Below, in pieces: positions 9,275 to 18,700 of a stretch of 64,000 nt of DNA (the stretch's first letter is position 1; each line of letters begins with the position of its first letter). The stretch covers positions 1-64,000 of the forward strand of contig JAITVH010000152.1 in the NCBI GenBank assembly GCA_031285905.1, in the 5' to 3' direction. The stretch is from Prevotella sp. Its GTDB lineage: Bacteria; Bacteroidota; Bacteroidia; Bacteroidales; Dysgonomonadaceae. The position numbers and the translations under genes were made by a program. The notes under the pieces were generated by a model. That model did not search any database. It was not told the origin of the DNA and saw only the letters and a program-made list of their open reading frames with translations.

Positions 9275-11740
9275 TTATCTCAGTTGCGCACCAAGTTCGC
9301 TTTCCAGAGCTTTCTGTATTTTTTGCATAATTGCATCTATCTGCTTATCTTTCAATGTTTTTTCATCATCCTGTATAATAAAGCTTACTGCATATGACTT
9401 TTTATTGTCAGGCAGGTTTTTACCTTCATATACATCGAATAAAGATACATCCTTCAATAGCTTACGCTCGTTTTTATATGCGATTTCTTCAATCTGTTCA
9501 AACTTAATATTCTTGTCGAGCAATAGCGCAAGGTCGCGTCTTACTGACGGAAATCTGGACATGTCGGCAAATGTGATGTTGTGCTTCCTTATTTCACGCA
9601 TCAGCATATCCCATCTTAATTCGGCAAAGTAAACGTCTACTGTGATATCCTGAGTTTTCAACATTTTTTTGCTTACTATACCAAATTGTCCCAGTGATTT
9701 CCCTTTTCCTTTGGCCTGTATGTCCAATGCGGCACTGAATATCTCATTAGAGAATTGAACGTAATCATATTTGTTAGGACTAATACCTAAACGGTTCAAT
9801 ATATTCTCTACATATGCTTTTAGCTGATAAATAGATGATTTTTCGTCCGTTGCCGCCCAACTGTTACTTATACTATTGCCGCTAAGCCATAGGCCAAGGT
9901 GAAATTCTTCTGAGTACTCCCTTAGGTTTTCCCCCTCTATTTTCTTATCAGCGTCATAGTAATAGCAGTTACCAAATTCATAGAAATGAATATCAGGATT
10001 TTGACGGTTACGGTTATATGCTATGCTTTCTAATCCTCCATATAATAAGGTTTGACGCATTACATTAAGATCGGTACTTAACGGATTGATCAGATATACG
10101 CTATGAGATGCCGGATAAACCTCCGAATGAGTGAAATAAGCTTCTTTTGTAAGCGAGTTATTCATTATCTCGTTGAAACCTGCACCAGTCAGTTGTTCGG
10201 CAATAAGATTTTGCAGATCATAACTTTTATCGGTAGTTGTTTCATACGACAGGTTCGATTTCAGGCTTTCGCCCATTTCTATATTGTTGTAACCATATAT
10301 GCGCAGGATATCTTCTATTACATCCACATCCCTTAATACGTCTACACGATATGTAGGGATTGCAAGCCTAAGACCTTCTTCTGTTTCATTCAATATATCT
10401 ACTTCAAGGCTCTTCAATATTGAATGAACTGTATCTTTATCGATCTCTTTACCTATCAGCGTATTTATCTTATTATAGGATACTTCTACTACAGGTTTTT
10501 CTATGGGATTAGGATAGACATCCTCTATTTCGCCTGTAATCTTTCCACCTGCCAGTTGCTGGATTAGCAGGGCTGTGTATTTAATCACATAAAGTGTATC
10601 GTTAGGATCTGCTCCACGTTCGAAACGGAAAGACGAATCTGTACTCAGACCATGACGGCGTGCAGTCTTACGTATCCACTTAGGATTGAAGTAAGCACAT
10701 TCAAGGAAAACGTTCGTGGTTTCTTCTGTTACTCCCGATCTAAGACCACCAAATACACCTCCGATACACATTCCGTCTTTATCGTTGCATATCATCAGGT
10801 CTTTATCGCTCAATGTACGTTCCACCTCGTCAAGAGTGGTGAACTTAGTGCCTTCGGGCAATGTTTTCACAATAACAGTCCCACCTGATATATGATCGGC
10901 ATCGAAAGCATGTAATGGATGCCCTAAGGAATGCAATGCAAAATTGGTAATATCTACTACATTATTAATCGGACGCAGACCGATTAGTGTCAGCCTGTCT
11001 TTAAGCCAATCGGGACTCTCAGAAACTTTTACTCCTTTGATTGTCACCCCGGCATAGCGAGGACAGGCTTCTATATTCTCTACAATCACCTTTATTCCTC
11101 CTGTCGGTTCATCTATCTTAAAACTATCAATAGACGGGAGAGAAAGTGTACCTTTTAGCTTATTTTGTTTGAAATATGCATAAAGATCGCGTGCCACACC
11201 ATAATGAGATGCTCCATCCATGCGGTTTGGCGTAATATCTACCTCAAGCACATATTCACTTTTAATATCATAGTATTCTTTGGCCGGGATTCCGACCTTA
11301 GTATCAGCAGGGAGGACAATGATACCTGCATGGCTTTTACCCAGACCAATTTCATCTTCAGCACATATCATCCCATGAGATTCGACACCTCTTATCTTCG
11401 ATTTCTTAATAGTAAAGGTTTCCTCCCCTGAATACAGCTTTGTACCTACCACTGCTACTACTACCTTTTGCCTGGCAGCGACATTAGAAGCACCGCATAC
11501 GATCTGTAAAGGTTCATCCTGTCCGATGTTTACTGTAGTTATATGTAAATGATCTGAATCAGGATGATCTGTGGAAGTCAGCACTTCGCCTATAACAAGT
11601 CCTTCGAGCCCTCCTTTTATAGTTTCTACTTCTTCTACCCCTCCGGTTTCGAGTCCGATGGAAGTAAGGGCGTCGGATGTTTCTTCCGGAGTTAGATCAA
11701 AATCGAGGTAATCTTTCAACCAATTGTATGAGATATTCAT
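9275..11740 (-). CDS. pheT: Phenylalanine--tRNA ligase beta subunit
   Basis: This 821-residue protein is the beta chain of the (alpha-beta)2 PheRS. It begins MNISYNWLKDYL, the family hallmark. An EMAPII-like tRNA-binding domain covers about residues 40-155 (VIGEVLTS, VCGASN). The B3/B4 editing domain follows (about 205-390, with HPLHAFDAD), then B5, the catalytic-core-like domain, and a C-terminal anticodon-binding (FDX-ACB) domain that starts at SRFPSVRRDLALLLD. The length is normal. The partner gene pheS is at 30260 on the other strand, about 18 kb away, so the two subunits are made from separate transcripts. Confidence 0.97.
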   Translation of the reverse strand: MNISYNWLKDYLDFDLTPEETSDALTSIGLETGGVEEVETIKGGLEGLVIGEVLTSTDHPDSDHLHITTVNIGQDEPLQIVCGASNVAARQKVVVAVVGTKLYSGEETFTIKKSKIRGVESHGMICAEDEIGLGKSHAGIIVLPADTKVGIPAKEYYDIKSEYVLEVDITPNRMDGASHYGVARDLYAYFKQNKLKGTLSLPSIDSFKIDEPTGGIKVIVENIEACPRYAGVTIKGVKVSESPDWLKDRLTLIGLRPINNVVDITNFALHSLGHPLHAFDADHISGGTVIVKTLPEGTKFTTLDEVERTLSDKDLMICNDKDGMCIGGVFGGLRSGVTEETTNVFLECAYFNPKWIRKTARRHGLSTDSSFRFERGADPNDTLYVIKYTALLIQQLAGGKITGEIEDVYPNPIEKPVVEVSYNKINTLIGKEIDKDTVHSILKSLEVDILNETEEGLRLAIPTYRVDVLRDVDVIEDILRIYGYNNIEMGESLKSNLSYETTTDKSYDLQNLIAEQLTGAGFNEIMNNSLTKEAYFTHSEVYPASHSVYLINPLSTDLNVMRQTLLYGGLESIAYNRNRQNPDIHFYEFGNCYYYDADKKIEGENLREYSEEFHLGLWLSGNSISNSWAATDEKSSIYQLKAYVENILNRLGISPNKYDYVQFSNEIFSAALDIQAKGKGKSLGQFGIVSKKMLKTQDITVDVYFAELRWDMLMREIRKHNITFADMSRFPSVRRDLALLLDKNIKFEQIEEIAYKNERKLLKDVSLFDVYEGKNLPDNKKSYAVSFIIQDDEKTLKDKQIDAIMQKIQKALESELGAQLR

Positions 11741-11772
11741 ATGTGATGTTTTATATTTTCAAAAAAGTTCGT

Positions 11773-11780
11773 CAAAAATA
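11773..11780 (-). promoter_or_regulatory. Putative -7 box of pheT
   Basis: TATTTTTG on the minus strand fits TAnnTTTG and lies 33 bases before the pheT start codon. No clear upstream TTTG is seen. Confidence 0.4.
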
Positions 11781-11892
11781 CAAAATACTTATGAGTATAG
11801 GAAAAACCGCTAAGAGATTTTTGGCAGAATGAGTATTAAAGGCATTTTTTCTATGTTTAGGAAATATTAATAGTTGAAAAGAGTATCTGTTA

Positions 11893-11922
11893 TTGTGAGC
11901 GTTGAAATAAACTATATATTTG
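11893..11922 (+). promoter_or_regulatory. Promoter of the orphan membrane protein at 11961
   Basis: A TTG at 11893-11895 is followed after exactly 19 bases by TATATTTG (11915-11922). This fits the Bacteroidota consensus well. Confidence 0.6.
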
Positions 11923-11960
11923 TAATAACCTAAATCAACTAATAAAAACAAACTAACAGT

Positions 11961-12314
11961 ATGAAAGAGTTTTTTCTAGATATGGATCCTTCTCGCTTAT
12001 TCTTTTGGCATATAGCCATTGGCTCTAGTGTTATCTTTATCCTCCAGACACTTATTATCTTCATAGGCACGGATGCGGAACATGAAATAGCTTCAGACCT
12101 AAATAATAATGATGGCTCATTCAAGCTATACTCGCTTCGTAATCTTGTAAGTTTTCTATTGGGTTTCGGATGGAGTGGCGTGGCTTTTTATAATGTTATT
12201 CACAATAATATTATACTAGGAATAGTTGCCCTTATTATAGGGGGACTTTTTATTGTTGGTTTTCATTACCTAATGAAAATTCTATTCAAGCTTACCCATA
12301 GGAAGCATTTTTGA
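11961..12314 (+). CDS. Small three-helix membrane protein, NfeD/YuaF-like membrane part
   Basis: This 117-residue protein has an N-terminal helix (about 15-38), a polar loop (EHEIASDLNN), and two further helices (about 60-75 and 82-105), the last followed by a basic tail. The pattern of a first helix ending in FIG, a D/E-rich loop, then LRNLVSFLLGFGWSG resembles the membrane region of NfeD/YuaF-type proteins that pair with flotillins. Here the usual C-terminal OB-fold domain and a flotillin neighbour are both missing. It has a good promoter of its own, so it may be expressed. The relationship is inferred from pattern; the function is unknown. Confidence 0.6.
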   Translation: MKEFFLDMDPSRLFFWHIAIGSSVIFILQTLIIFIGTDAEHEIASDLNNNDGSFKLYSLRNLVSFLLGFGWSGVAFYNVIHNNIILGIVALIIGGLFIVGFHYLMKILFKLTHRKHF

Positions 12315-12345
12315 TAATATAATCACTATTCCTTCCCAGATTAAT

Positions 12346-12373
12346 ATATCAGATAATAATTAGGGTCTGATAT
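12346..12373 (+). terminator. Weak AT-rich hairpin after the membrane protein
   Basis: ATATCAGA (12346-12353) pairs perfectly with TCTGATAT (12366-12373), and T-rich sequence follows. This is a plausible but weak terminator. Confidence 0.45.
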
Positions 12374-12462
12374 TGTTTTATTTGCTATTTTTCTTAAATA
12401 TGCCAATTTGATATATTCGTAAGATAATATATACGAGAAAGGTGAATCTACAATATTTTTTA

Positions 12463-12470
12463 TACTTTTG
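12463..12470 (+). promoter_or_regulatory. Putative -7 box of the YebC-like gene
   Basis: TACTTTTG lies 40 bases before the start codon at 12511 and fits TAnnTTTG. The upstream element is unclear. Confidence 0.45.
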
Positions 12471-12510
12471 CGGTATCAAAAAATCAAATATTAGAAAATA
12501 AATATCAACT

Positions 12511-13239
12511 ATGGGAAGAGCGTTTGAATACCGCAAAGCTACGAAGCTTAAACGCTGGGGAAATATGGCCCGTGTGTTTACTAAACTGGGTCGACAAATT
12601 ACAATAGCTGCTAAAGAAGGTGGCCCTGAACCTGATACCAATCCACGTCTTCGGGTACTTATGCAACAGGCTAAAAAAGAGAATATGCCTAAGGATAATG
12701 TGGAAAGGGCTATCAAAAAAGCGATATCTAAAGATGAAGCTGATTATAAAGAAGTAGTATACGAGGGATATGGCCCTTTTGGTATTGCTATTGTGGTAGA
12801 AACTGCTACAGATAACCCAACCCGCACAGTCGCGAATATACGGAGCTATTTCAATAAGCACAATGGTTCGCTTGGCACCTCAGGTAGTTTAGAGTTTTTG
12901 TTCGATCACAAGTGTGTTTTCAAAATTGCTCCTAAAGAAGGAGTCTCGCTTGAAGATCTAGAATTTGAACTTATTGATTATGGAGTAGATGAATTAGAAC
13001 AAGATGGGAATGAAATAATATTGTATGGTGAATTTAAATCGTATTCGGAAATACAGAAATATCTCGAAGAAAACGGATTTGAAATACATAGTGCCGAGTT
13101 TGAGCGTATTCCTAACGATCTGAAAGAACTATCTAAAGAACAACAAGAACAGATACAAAAACTGTTGGATAAATTTGAAGACGATGACGATGTTCAAAAC
13201 GTTTTCCATAATATGAAAGAAGATATAGAAGAGGAGTAA
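12511..13239 (+). CDS. YebC/PmpR family protein (TACO1-type)
   Basis: This 242-residue protein begins MGRAFEYRKATKLKRWGNMAR, the near-universal start of the YebC family (the first 20 residues are the hallmark). It then shows the typical GGPEPDTNPRLR stretch and the acidic C-terminal tail. Members were described as DNA-binding regulators, and more recently as ribosome-associated factors that help translation of difficult motifs. The sequence alone cannot choose between these roles. It is monocistronic, with a -7 box upstream and a hairpin that overlaps the stop codon. Confidence 0.95.
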   Translation: MGRAFEYRKATKLKRWGNMARVFTKLGRQITIAAKEGGPEPDTNPRLRVLMQQAKKENMPKDNVERAIKKAISKDEADYKEVVYEGYGPFGIAIVVETATDNPTRTVANIRSYFNKHNGSLGTSGSLEFLFDHKCVFKIAPKEGVSLEDLEFELIDYGVDELEQDGNEIILYGEFKSYSEIQKYLEENGFEIHSAEFERIPNDLKELSKEQQEQIQKLLDKFEDDDDVQNVFHNMKEDIEEE

Positions 13240-13248
13240 CTTCCTCTT
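13229..13248 (+). terminator. Intrinsic terminator overlapping the yebC stop codon
   Basis: AAGAGGA (13229-13235) pairs with TCCTCTT (13242-13248), followed by T-rich sequence. The TAA stop lies in the loop. Confidence 0.65.
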
Positions 13249-13317
13249 TTATATATCATATCCTCATTATTTAACACTCATTCTCTTTTCTAATACAGCA
13301 GTTTAAAGGTTTTTACT

Positions 13318-13325
13318 TACATTTG
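13318..13325 (+). promoter_or_regulatory. -7 box that sets the start of the T9SS plug gene
   Basis: TACATTTG fits TAnnTTTG. Transcription would begin near 13332, so the in-frame TTG at 13323 cannot be the start codon and the ATG at 13353 is favoured. Confidence 0.5.
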
Positions 13326-13352
13326 TTCTTAGTGAATTTAAACTGGTATGAG

Positions 13353-14606
13353 ATGAAATATATTTTTACATCATTTTTTCTGTTTTTATATCTGGTTCTG
13401 CCCGCACAATCATATAAAACACAAGCTATCTCATCCGAAATATATACTGTTCAGGCAACTATGAACGGCGATTGGAGTAAAATTCCTGTCATCAAACTTG
13501 GCGGAAACGACTATATTGATTTGAGTTTCGACCGTATATCCGATGATTCGTTTAACAGGCTCCGTTACAGGATTGTACATTGCGATGCTTTCTGGAAAAA
13601 GAGTACCTCAATATCTGAGATAGATTATCTGACCGGATTTAATGATAATATGCTGGATGATTATTCTCCATCGCTGAATACTACTGTCGAATATACTAAC
13701 TTCAAACTTAGAATTCCAAACCGGGATATTAATTTCAAATTATCAGGGAACTATGCTATTGAAGTATATGAAGAAGATAGCCCTAATATGGTTCTATTAA
13801 CAGCTTGTTTCTCGATAGTTGACAACCAGTTAAGTATAGCTGCAGCTGTCTCAAGCAACACCGATATTGACAGTAATAAAGCTCATCAGCAATTATCCTT
13901 TACATTGCATCATCAGGGGATAAATATTCGTGATCCATTTACGGAATTGTTTATTTTTGCTCAACAAAATAACAGAATGGATAATGAACGGGCGAAGATA
14001 AAGCCAACTTATGTAAATCCAGGAAAATTAGTTTTTGAGCATAATCGGGAATTGATTTTTGAAGCGGGGAATGAGTATCGGCGCTTCGAAACGGCAAGTT
14101 ACCGATATAATGGGATGAATGTAGCGCATATAGAATACACACGCCCAGGCTATACGATGGGAATCGCTATTGATAAAATACGTGCAGGACGCGGATACAG
14201 CTACGATCAGGATCAGAACGGCCGTTATTTCATACGTACAAACGAGGGAGATAATAGTGCTACTGAGGCTGATTATTTCACAACTAATTTTACGTTAGAG
14301 ATGGAACAGCCTTTAAATCAAGATATCTATATTAATGGAGACTTCACTAATAACACCTTCTCTGATAAATATATAATGAAATATAATGAAGAGAATAAAG
14401 CATATAATCTATCCTTGTTGCTGAAGCAAGGCTTATATAATTATCAATATCTCACAAAAGAGAGCAACGGTTTTTCGACAGCAAAGATCGAAGGTAATTA
14501 CTTTGAAGCAGAAAACGAATATACGATCTATGTCTATTATCGTCCTGCCGGACAGCGTTATGATAGCCTTATAGGTGTACAAACGCTTCAGTCGAGGGAG
14601 AAATAG
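13353..14606 (+). CDS. Type IX secretion system plug-type protein (DUF5103)
   Basis: This 417-residue secreted or periplasmic protein has a signal peptide ending near LVLPAQS. The body is beta-rich with conserved-looking stretches such as YIDLSFD, YRIVHCDAFW and HIEYTRPGYTMGI, as in the DUF5103 family. One member in Flavobacterium was identified structurally as the plug that closes the SprA/Sov outer membrane translocon of the type IX secretion system. No other T9SS genes are visible in this window, so the complex must be encoded elsewhere. The start at 13353 is chosen from the promoter position and the signal peptide. The family call is by recognition of the pattern. Confidence 0.82.
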   Translation: MKYIFTSFFLFLYLVLPAQSYKTQAISSEIYTVQATMNGDWSKIPVIKLGGNDYIDLSFDRISDDSFNRLRYRIVHCDAFWKKSTSISEIDYLTGFNDNMLDDYSPSLNTTVEYTNFKLRIPNRDINFKLSGNYAIEVYEEDSPNMVLLTACFSIVDNQLSIAAAVSSNTDIDSNKAHQQLSFTLHHQGINIRDPFTELFIFAQQNNRMDNERAKIKPTYVNPGKLVFEHNRELIFEAGNEYRRFETASYRYNGMNVAHIEYTRPGYTMGIAIDKIRAGRGYSYDQDQNGRYFIRTNEGDNSATEADYFTTNFTLEMEQPLNQDIYINGDFTNNTFSDKYIMKYNEENKAYNLSLLLKQGLYNYQYLTKESNGFSTAKIEGNYFEAENEYTIYVYYRPAGQRYDSLIGVQTLQSREK

Positions 14607-14611
14607 TTGAG

Positions 14612-15781
14612 TCAGGCTTTTCGACAAATGATCAGCACTCTCTTATCATTTGCGAGTGTAGTAGCAAATATATAAATATCTCCTCCCTCCTTTAGTCCTG
14701 TCTTTTTTCTGATTTCGTTTACCGATAATGGAAAGTTACGGGTAGTGATATTAGCTTGCTTTAATGGAGCGATATATTCTTTTATATCTTTCTTATTGAG
14801 GGTATAAATACCATCAATAGTAAATTTTCGTCCGGGAAAATAGATTAATCTATCCGATGTATATAGATGGCTGCTAGGATGTAGCTTGCTCACAGAGTAT
14901 TCATCCGCTATAATTTTATATGCCCCTGCTTTAAGGATGGAAGCATTAGGTTCATAAAGGTATTTTCCCGGAACGGATGGACAAGATATATTTGAATCAG
15001 CCTCTTTCTCTTTGGTAAATGTGTAAATATCCGTTGCCCCATTATAGATATTGATACAATGGAAGATTGTATTAATTACTTCTTTCTCTTTAATAAACAG
15101 AAGTTCCTTACACTCGTTATCTACACTTATAATATGCACCTGAGAGATATTTTTCAGAGATTTTAGGGCTAATGAAATATCCAACATTGGAGATAGCTTG
15201 ATCATAACCCTTTCGGCTTTCTGTTCTAATAGATCTTCTATTTCGAGAATATTAGGGGTACAATCTTCTATCCTAACAGTCTTTTTGCCAATATTATCTC
15301 TACGAGCGGGATCAATGTAAATCAAATCGACATACGACATTGAATGTAAATAATCTATAGCATCCGCATTTACAGTTTGAACATTTAGTCCTAATACCTT
15401 AAAATTATAAGTTGCTAATTCAGCCAATGCATATTGTTGTTCTACGTATGTGGCATTGTTAAAGTTTTGTGAGATAAAATAGAAATCGACACCCAAACCG
15501 CCTGTCAAATCAACCATTGATTTACCACTACACAGAGATGCCTTATACTGAGCTGTAGCCTGAGACGAACTTTGCTCTAAAGGTAAGTGTTTAGGATATA
15601 CAATTTGCTGATTCTCATACCATGCAGGGATTTTATCTTTAGCTATTCTCCTGCCTGTTATTTGGCATATAGCTAAGCTAATATCTATTTGAGGGTATTT
15701 ATGTGATTGTAAAGCCAGCGTATGAACATCCTCCTTTTCGTGTTCATTCACAAACCGAATAAGTTCATCGCTTAGCCTCAT
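14612..15781 (-). CDS. SAM-dependent methyltransferase with THUMP-like domain
   Basis: This 389-residue protein contains a class I methyltransferase core: motif I VDLTGGLGVDFYF at about residues 90-102, an acidic strand end TYVEQQ near 111, and YIDPARRD at 155-162. The C-terminal part (about 290-389) fits the THUMP-like domain found with this methyltransferase in Bacteroidota. RNA is the likely substrate, from the domain architecture, but the target base is unknown. The start codon overlaps the end of the TamB-like gene by 4 bases (ATGA type), so translation is probably coupled to it. Confidence 0.82.
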   Translation of the reverse strand: MRLSDELIRFVNEHEKEDVHTLALQSHKYPQIDISLAICQITGRRIAKDKIPAWYENQQIVYPKHLPLEQSSSQATAQYKASLCSGKSMVDLTGGLGVDFYFISQNFNNATYVEQQYALAELATYNFKVLGLNVQTVNADAIDYLHSMSYVDLIYIDPARRDNIGKKTVRIEDCTPNILEIEDLLEQKAERVMIKLSPMLDISLALKSLKNISQVHIISVDNECKELLFIKEKEVINTIFHCINIYNGATDIYTFTKEKEADSNISCPSVPGKYLYEPNASILKAGAYKIIADEYSVSKLHPSSHLYTSDRLIYFPGRKFTIDGIYTLNKKDIKEYIAPLKQANITTRNFPLSVNEIRKKTGLKEGGDIYIFATTLANDKRVLIICRKA

Positions 15782-18700
15782 TTTTTCAGTTTGATGAAAT
15801 GACTTAAAGGACTTCCTTTTTCTAACGAATCGGGAACAATAGGTCTTATGGTATCCGATGGAAGAGTAAATCTCGGGCGTGGTCTGTGGAATAATTCGTA
15901 CAATTCGTCAAAGTCCTTTTTGTAGATAATACCAACCCCTTGAGTCTGGGTAGCATTACCGGTATAATAAAACTTCTCGTTGTAGTGGTTATATGCCTTA
16001 ATACGCCATGTTCCGGCATTATTAAGAAGATATTCAATATCTACATCGGTAATCATCACTTCTTTATCGATATTTCCCATTGAATTAAGGTCATTGCGGC
16101 GATAACCAAAATTCCCATTTATAAGAAGCCTGTCATTTAACAATTGGCTGGAAAGTAATAATTCGGCTTCAGTGTATGTCATTTCCCTGTCACTATATCT
16201 GATATTCGTACCCAATTGCCATCTGTTATCTATCTGACTGACTAATTTCGTTAATTGATTGGATAATGTGGCTGAAGCCATAGCGGCAAAATCGGAAGTC
16301 GGATTTTCAACATTCGCATCCTGAGGCGCCCTGAATTTTGACAATATCAGCAAGCTGGCTACTTGTTTATTAATCTCATCTTCTGTATTTATCAGGCTCT
16401 TTAATTGTCGTGCAACTTCCGAATCGGCAGATGGGAAAGTGATATCGAGCCCAACATTGGGGTGACGCAATGCTCCGGTAAGGTTCAATACACAATTAAC
16501 AGGAATAGTAGACAACCCTGTACTTTGAGCCAGATTTTGATCCAAATCATATAAGCTTGCGTTTATTTTATATATCGCATCTACATCTAATAAGGCCTCA
16601 AAAGGATCTCCTCTAAACTGAACATTGCTACCTTCCTGTATCATAAACCTTCGCTCCATTATACGCTGGAATGTAAAGTTATAACTTCCACGGGCAATAT
16701 TATATGTTCCAAATAAGCGTGGCGAAGCTCCTGACATCCATTGAAATTGCATAGCACCACTACCCGATCCCCTCAGCACATCACCTCCAACAGGATCCAT
16801 TACTATTTCTACTATAGCATCTGGGGTAGCATCAATATAAAAATTCATATTTATTGCTATTTCAGAATTTATTTGAATTGGTGGTACAATTAGTGACGTT
16901 TCTGTTTGTATAGTATCTTTTTGCTTGTATGTAATAAATGAGTATTCGTTAATATAATCTTCCATGAAATTCATCTGTACAACGGTTTTGTCTTCAGTGC
17001 GCATACGGATGTCAATATCAACTTTACTTTCATCCCCACTAACTGTTCCGTTCCCGCTTCCGAAAACCTTACCATAGAAAATCGGATTTTGTTGTTGTGT
17101 GGCACTGTACAATAAGAAGTTGTTTGCGGATAAATCAACTACATATGCAAAGTCACGGAAATAATCATGGCTTATTTTCCCATTTACACTGGCTATATTA
17201 TTGTGTTGATCGGTTAGTTTCAGGTTATTAAAGTATATCAGGTCTTTTTTCATGAATACTGTATCGGTAAAGCTATACCTTGTATTAAGGAAGTTTATTC
17301 CCAGGTTACCATCCTGTACAAAAGCTTTCCCTTCAACAGTTACATCTGAAAAATTGCCGAACAGATGCACATTTCCTGTTCCACGGCCTTTAATGTCGTC
17401 AAATAGAACCTGAGCATATTTATTCAAGAAGCTCATATCCACACTATCTGCATCAAAATATATAGATAATCCTTGCTTGACCGGATCAATCCTACCGTTA
17501 ACTTTTGTTTCCTTTTTTTCTTTACTTACAATGAGTCCTTCCAGTATAACTTCTTTTGTAGCTTCCTCAAATTCACTGAATATATTTAACTCTCCCAAAT
17601 CTGTTCCGTTAAATTTAAAACCTGTAACATCCAGACGGGTGTTGGCATATGGTTTCGATTCTATAGTAGAAACAAATAGATTTCCGGAAGCTAATCCTCC
17701 AAATTGAAGGGCATCTATAGCTAATGTTTCAAATATATATTGTAAATCTATTTTCTTTAATTCAGCCTTTAGTATATCATTTGTATTTTTGGTAGAGTAC
17801 TTACCATTTATCTTAATTTCCTGATCACCATTCTCATTATATACATGGAAATTGTCAATAGCATATATACCCTCCTGTATGTGTATATGAGATTTTGTCA
17901 TCTCCCAATATGCATTATTTAACAATAGTTTACTGGGGTTTACATTTACATCTATATGTAATGGACTTTCAGCTTCCTCTCTGTCAAACAATGTAGATAT
18001 ATAGAATTCTCCGTCTGCTTTCTGAAAACCTTTATTTATTAATGAGATTTTGGTATTAACAAGGTTCTCTTTAGCCGAGGAATTTATTGCAATTTCATTA
18101 ACAGATTCCTTTTTGCCCATTATTGAGGTCTTTATATTTGCAATTATTGCATCATCCGGATTGTTAATGACTACATGTACGTCTTTGAGATTCATTCCGG
18201 CAGCCTTTAATGCCGAGGTCGATACATCTAAATTAAATTTATCGGTAATATTATCATAGTTCCCTTTTATCCGGGTTTGATCGAACAAAGTAACAGGTAA
18301 TTTGAAGATATCACTCAGGCTATCTGTCTTGTTAACCGTAAAATCAAAGTTAAATATATTGTCTTTATCTTCCGGAGTTTTCTTTTTATTAGGTGCTATC
18401 AGGGAGGGAAGATACATGCGAAAGGTTTGTTGTATATTATCAGCGATAGAAGAAAACGCAACCGAACCCGATATATTCCCGTTTATTATATCAGATTCGA
18501 GGGACAACTTTTTCTCACCGGCTAACCCTGCTATTTCGATTAGGAATTGACTCATTATAAACACTTTATCATCTCTGATAAAATCAATTGAATCGATGTT
18601 TATATATCCTTCGGCATTATCAATATCTTTTCCTACAAAATCAGCATCTATATTAAATGACAGATATGAATAGTCCAGATTCTTAACCAAATTTAGGTTC

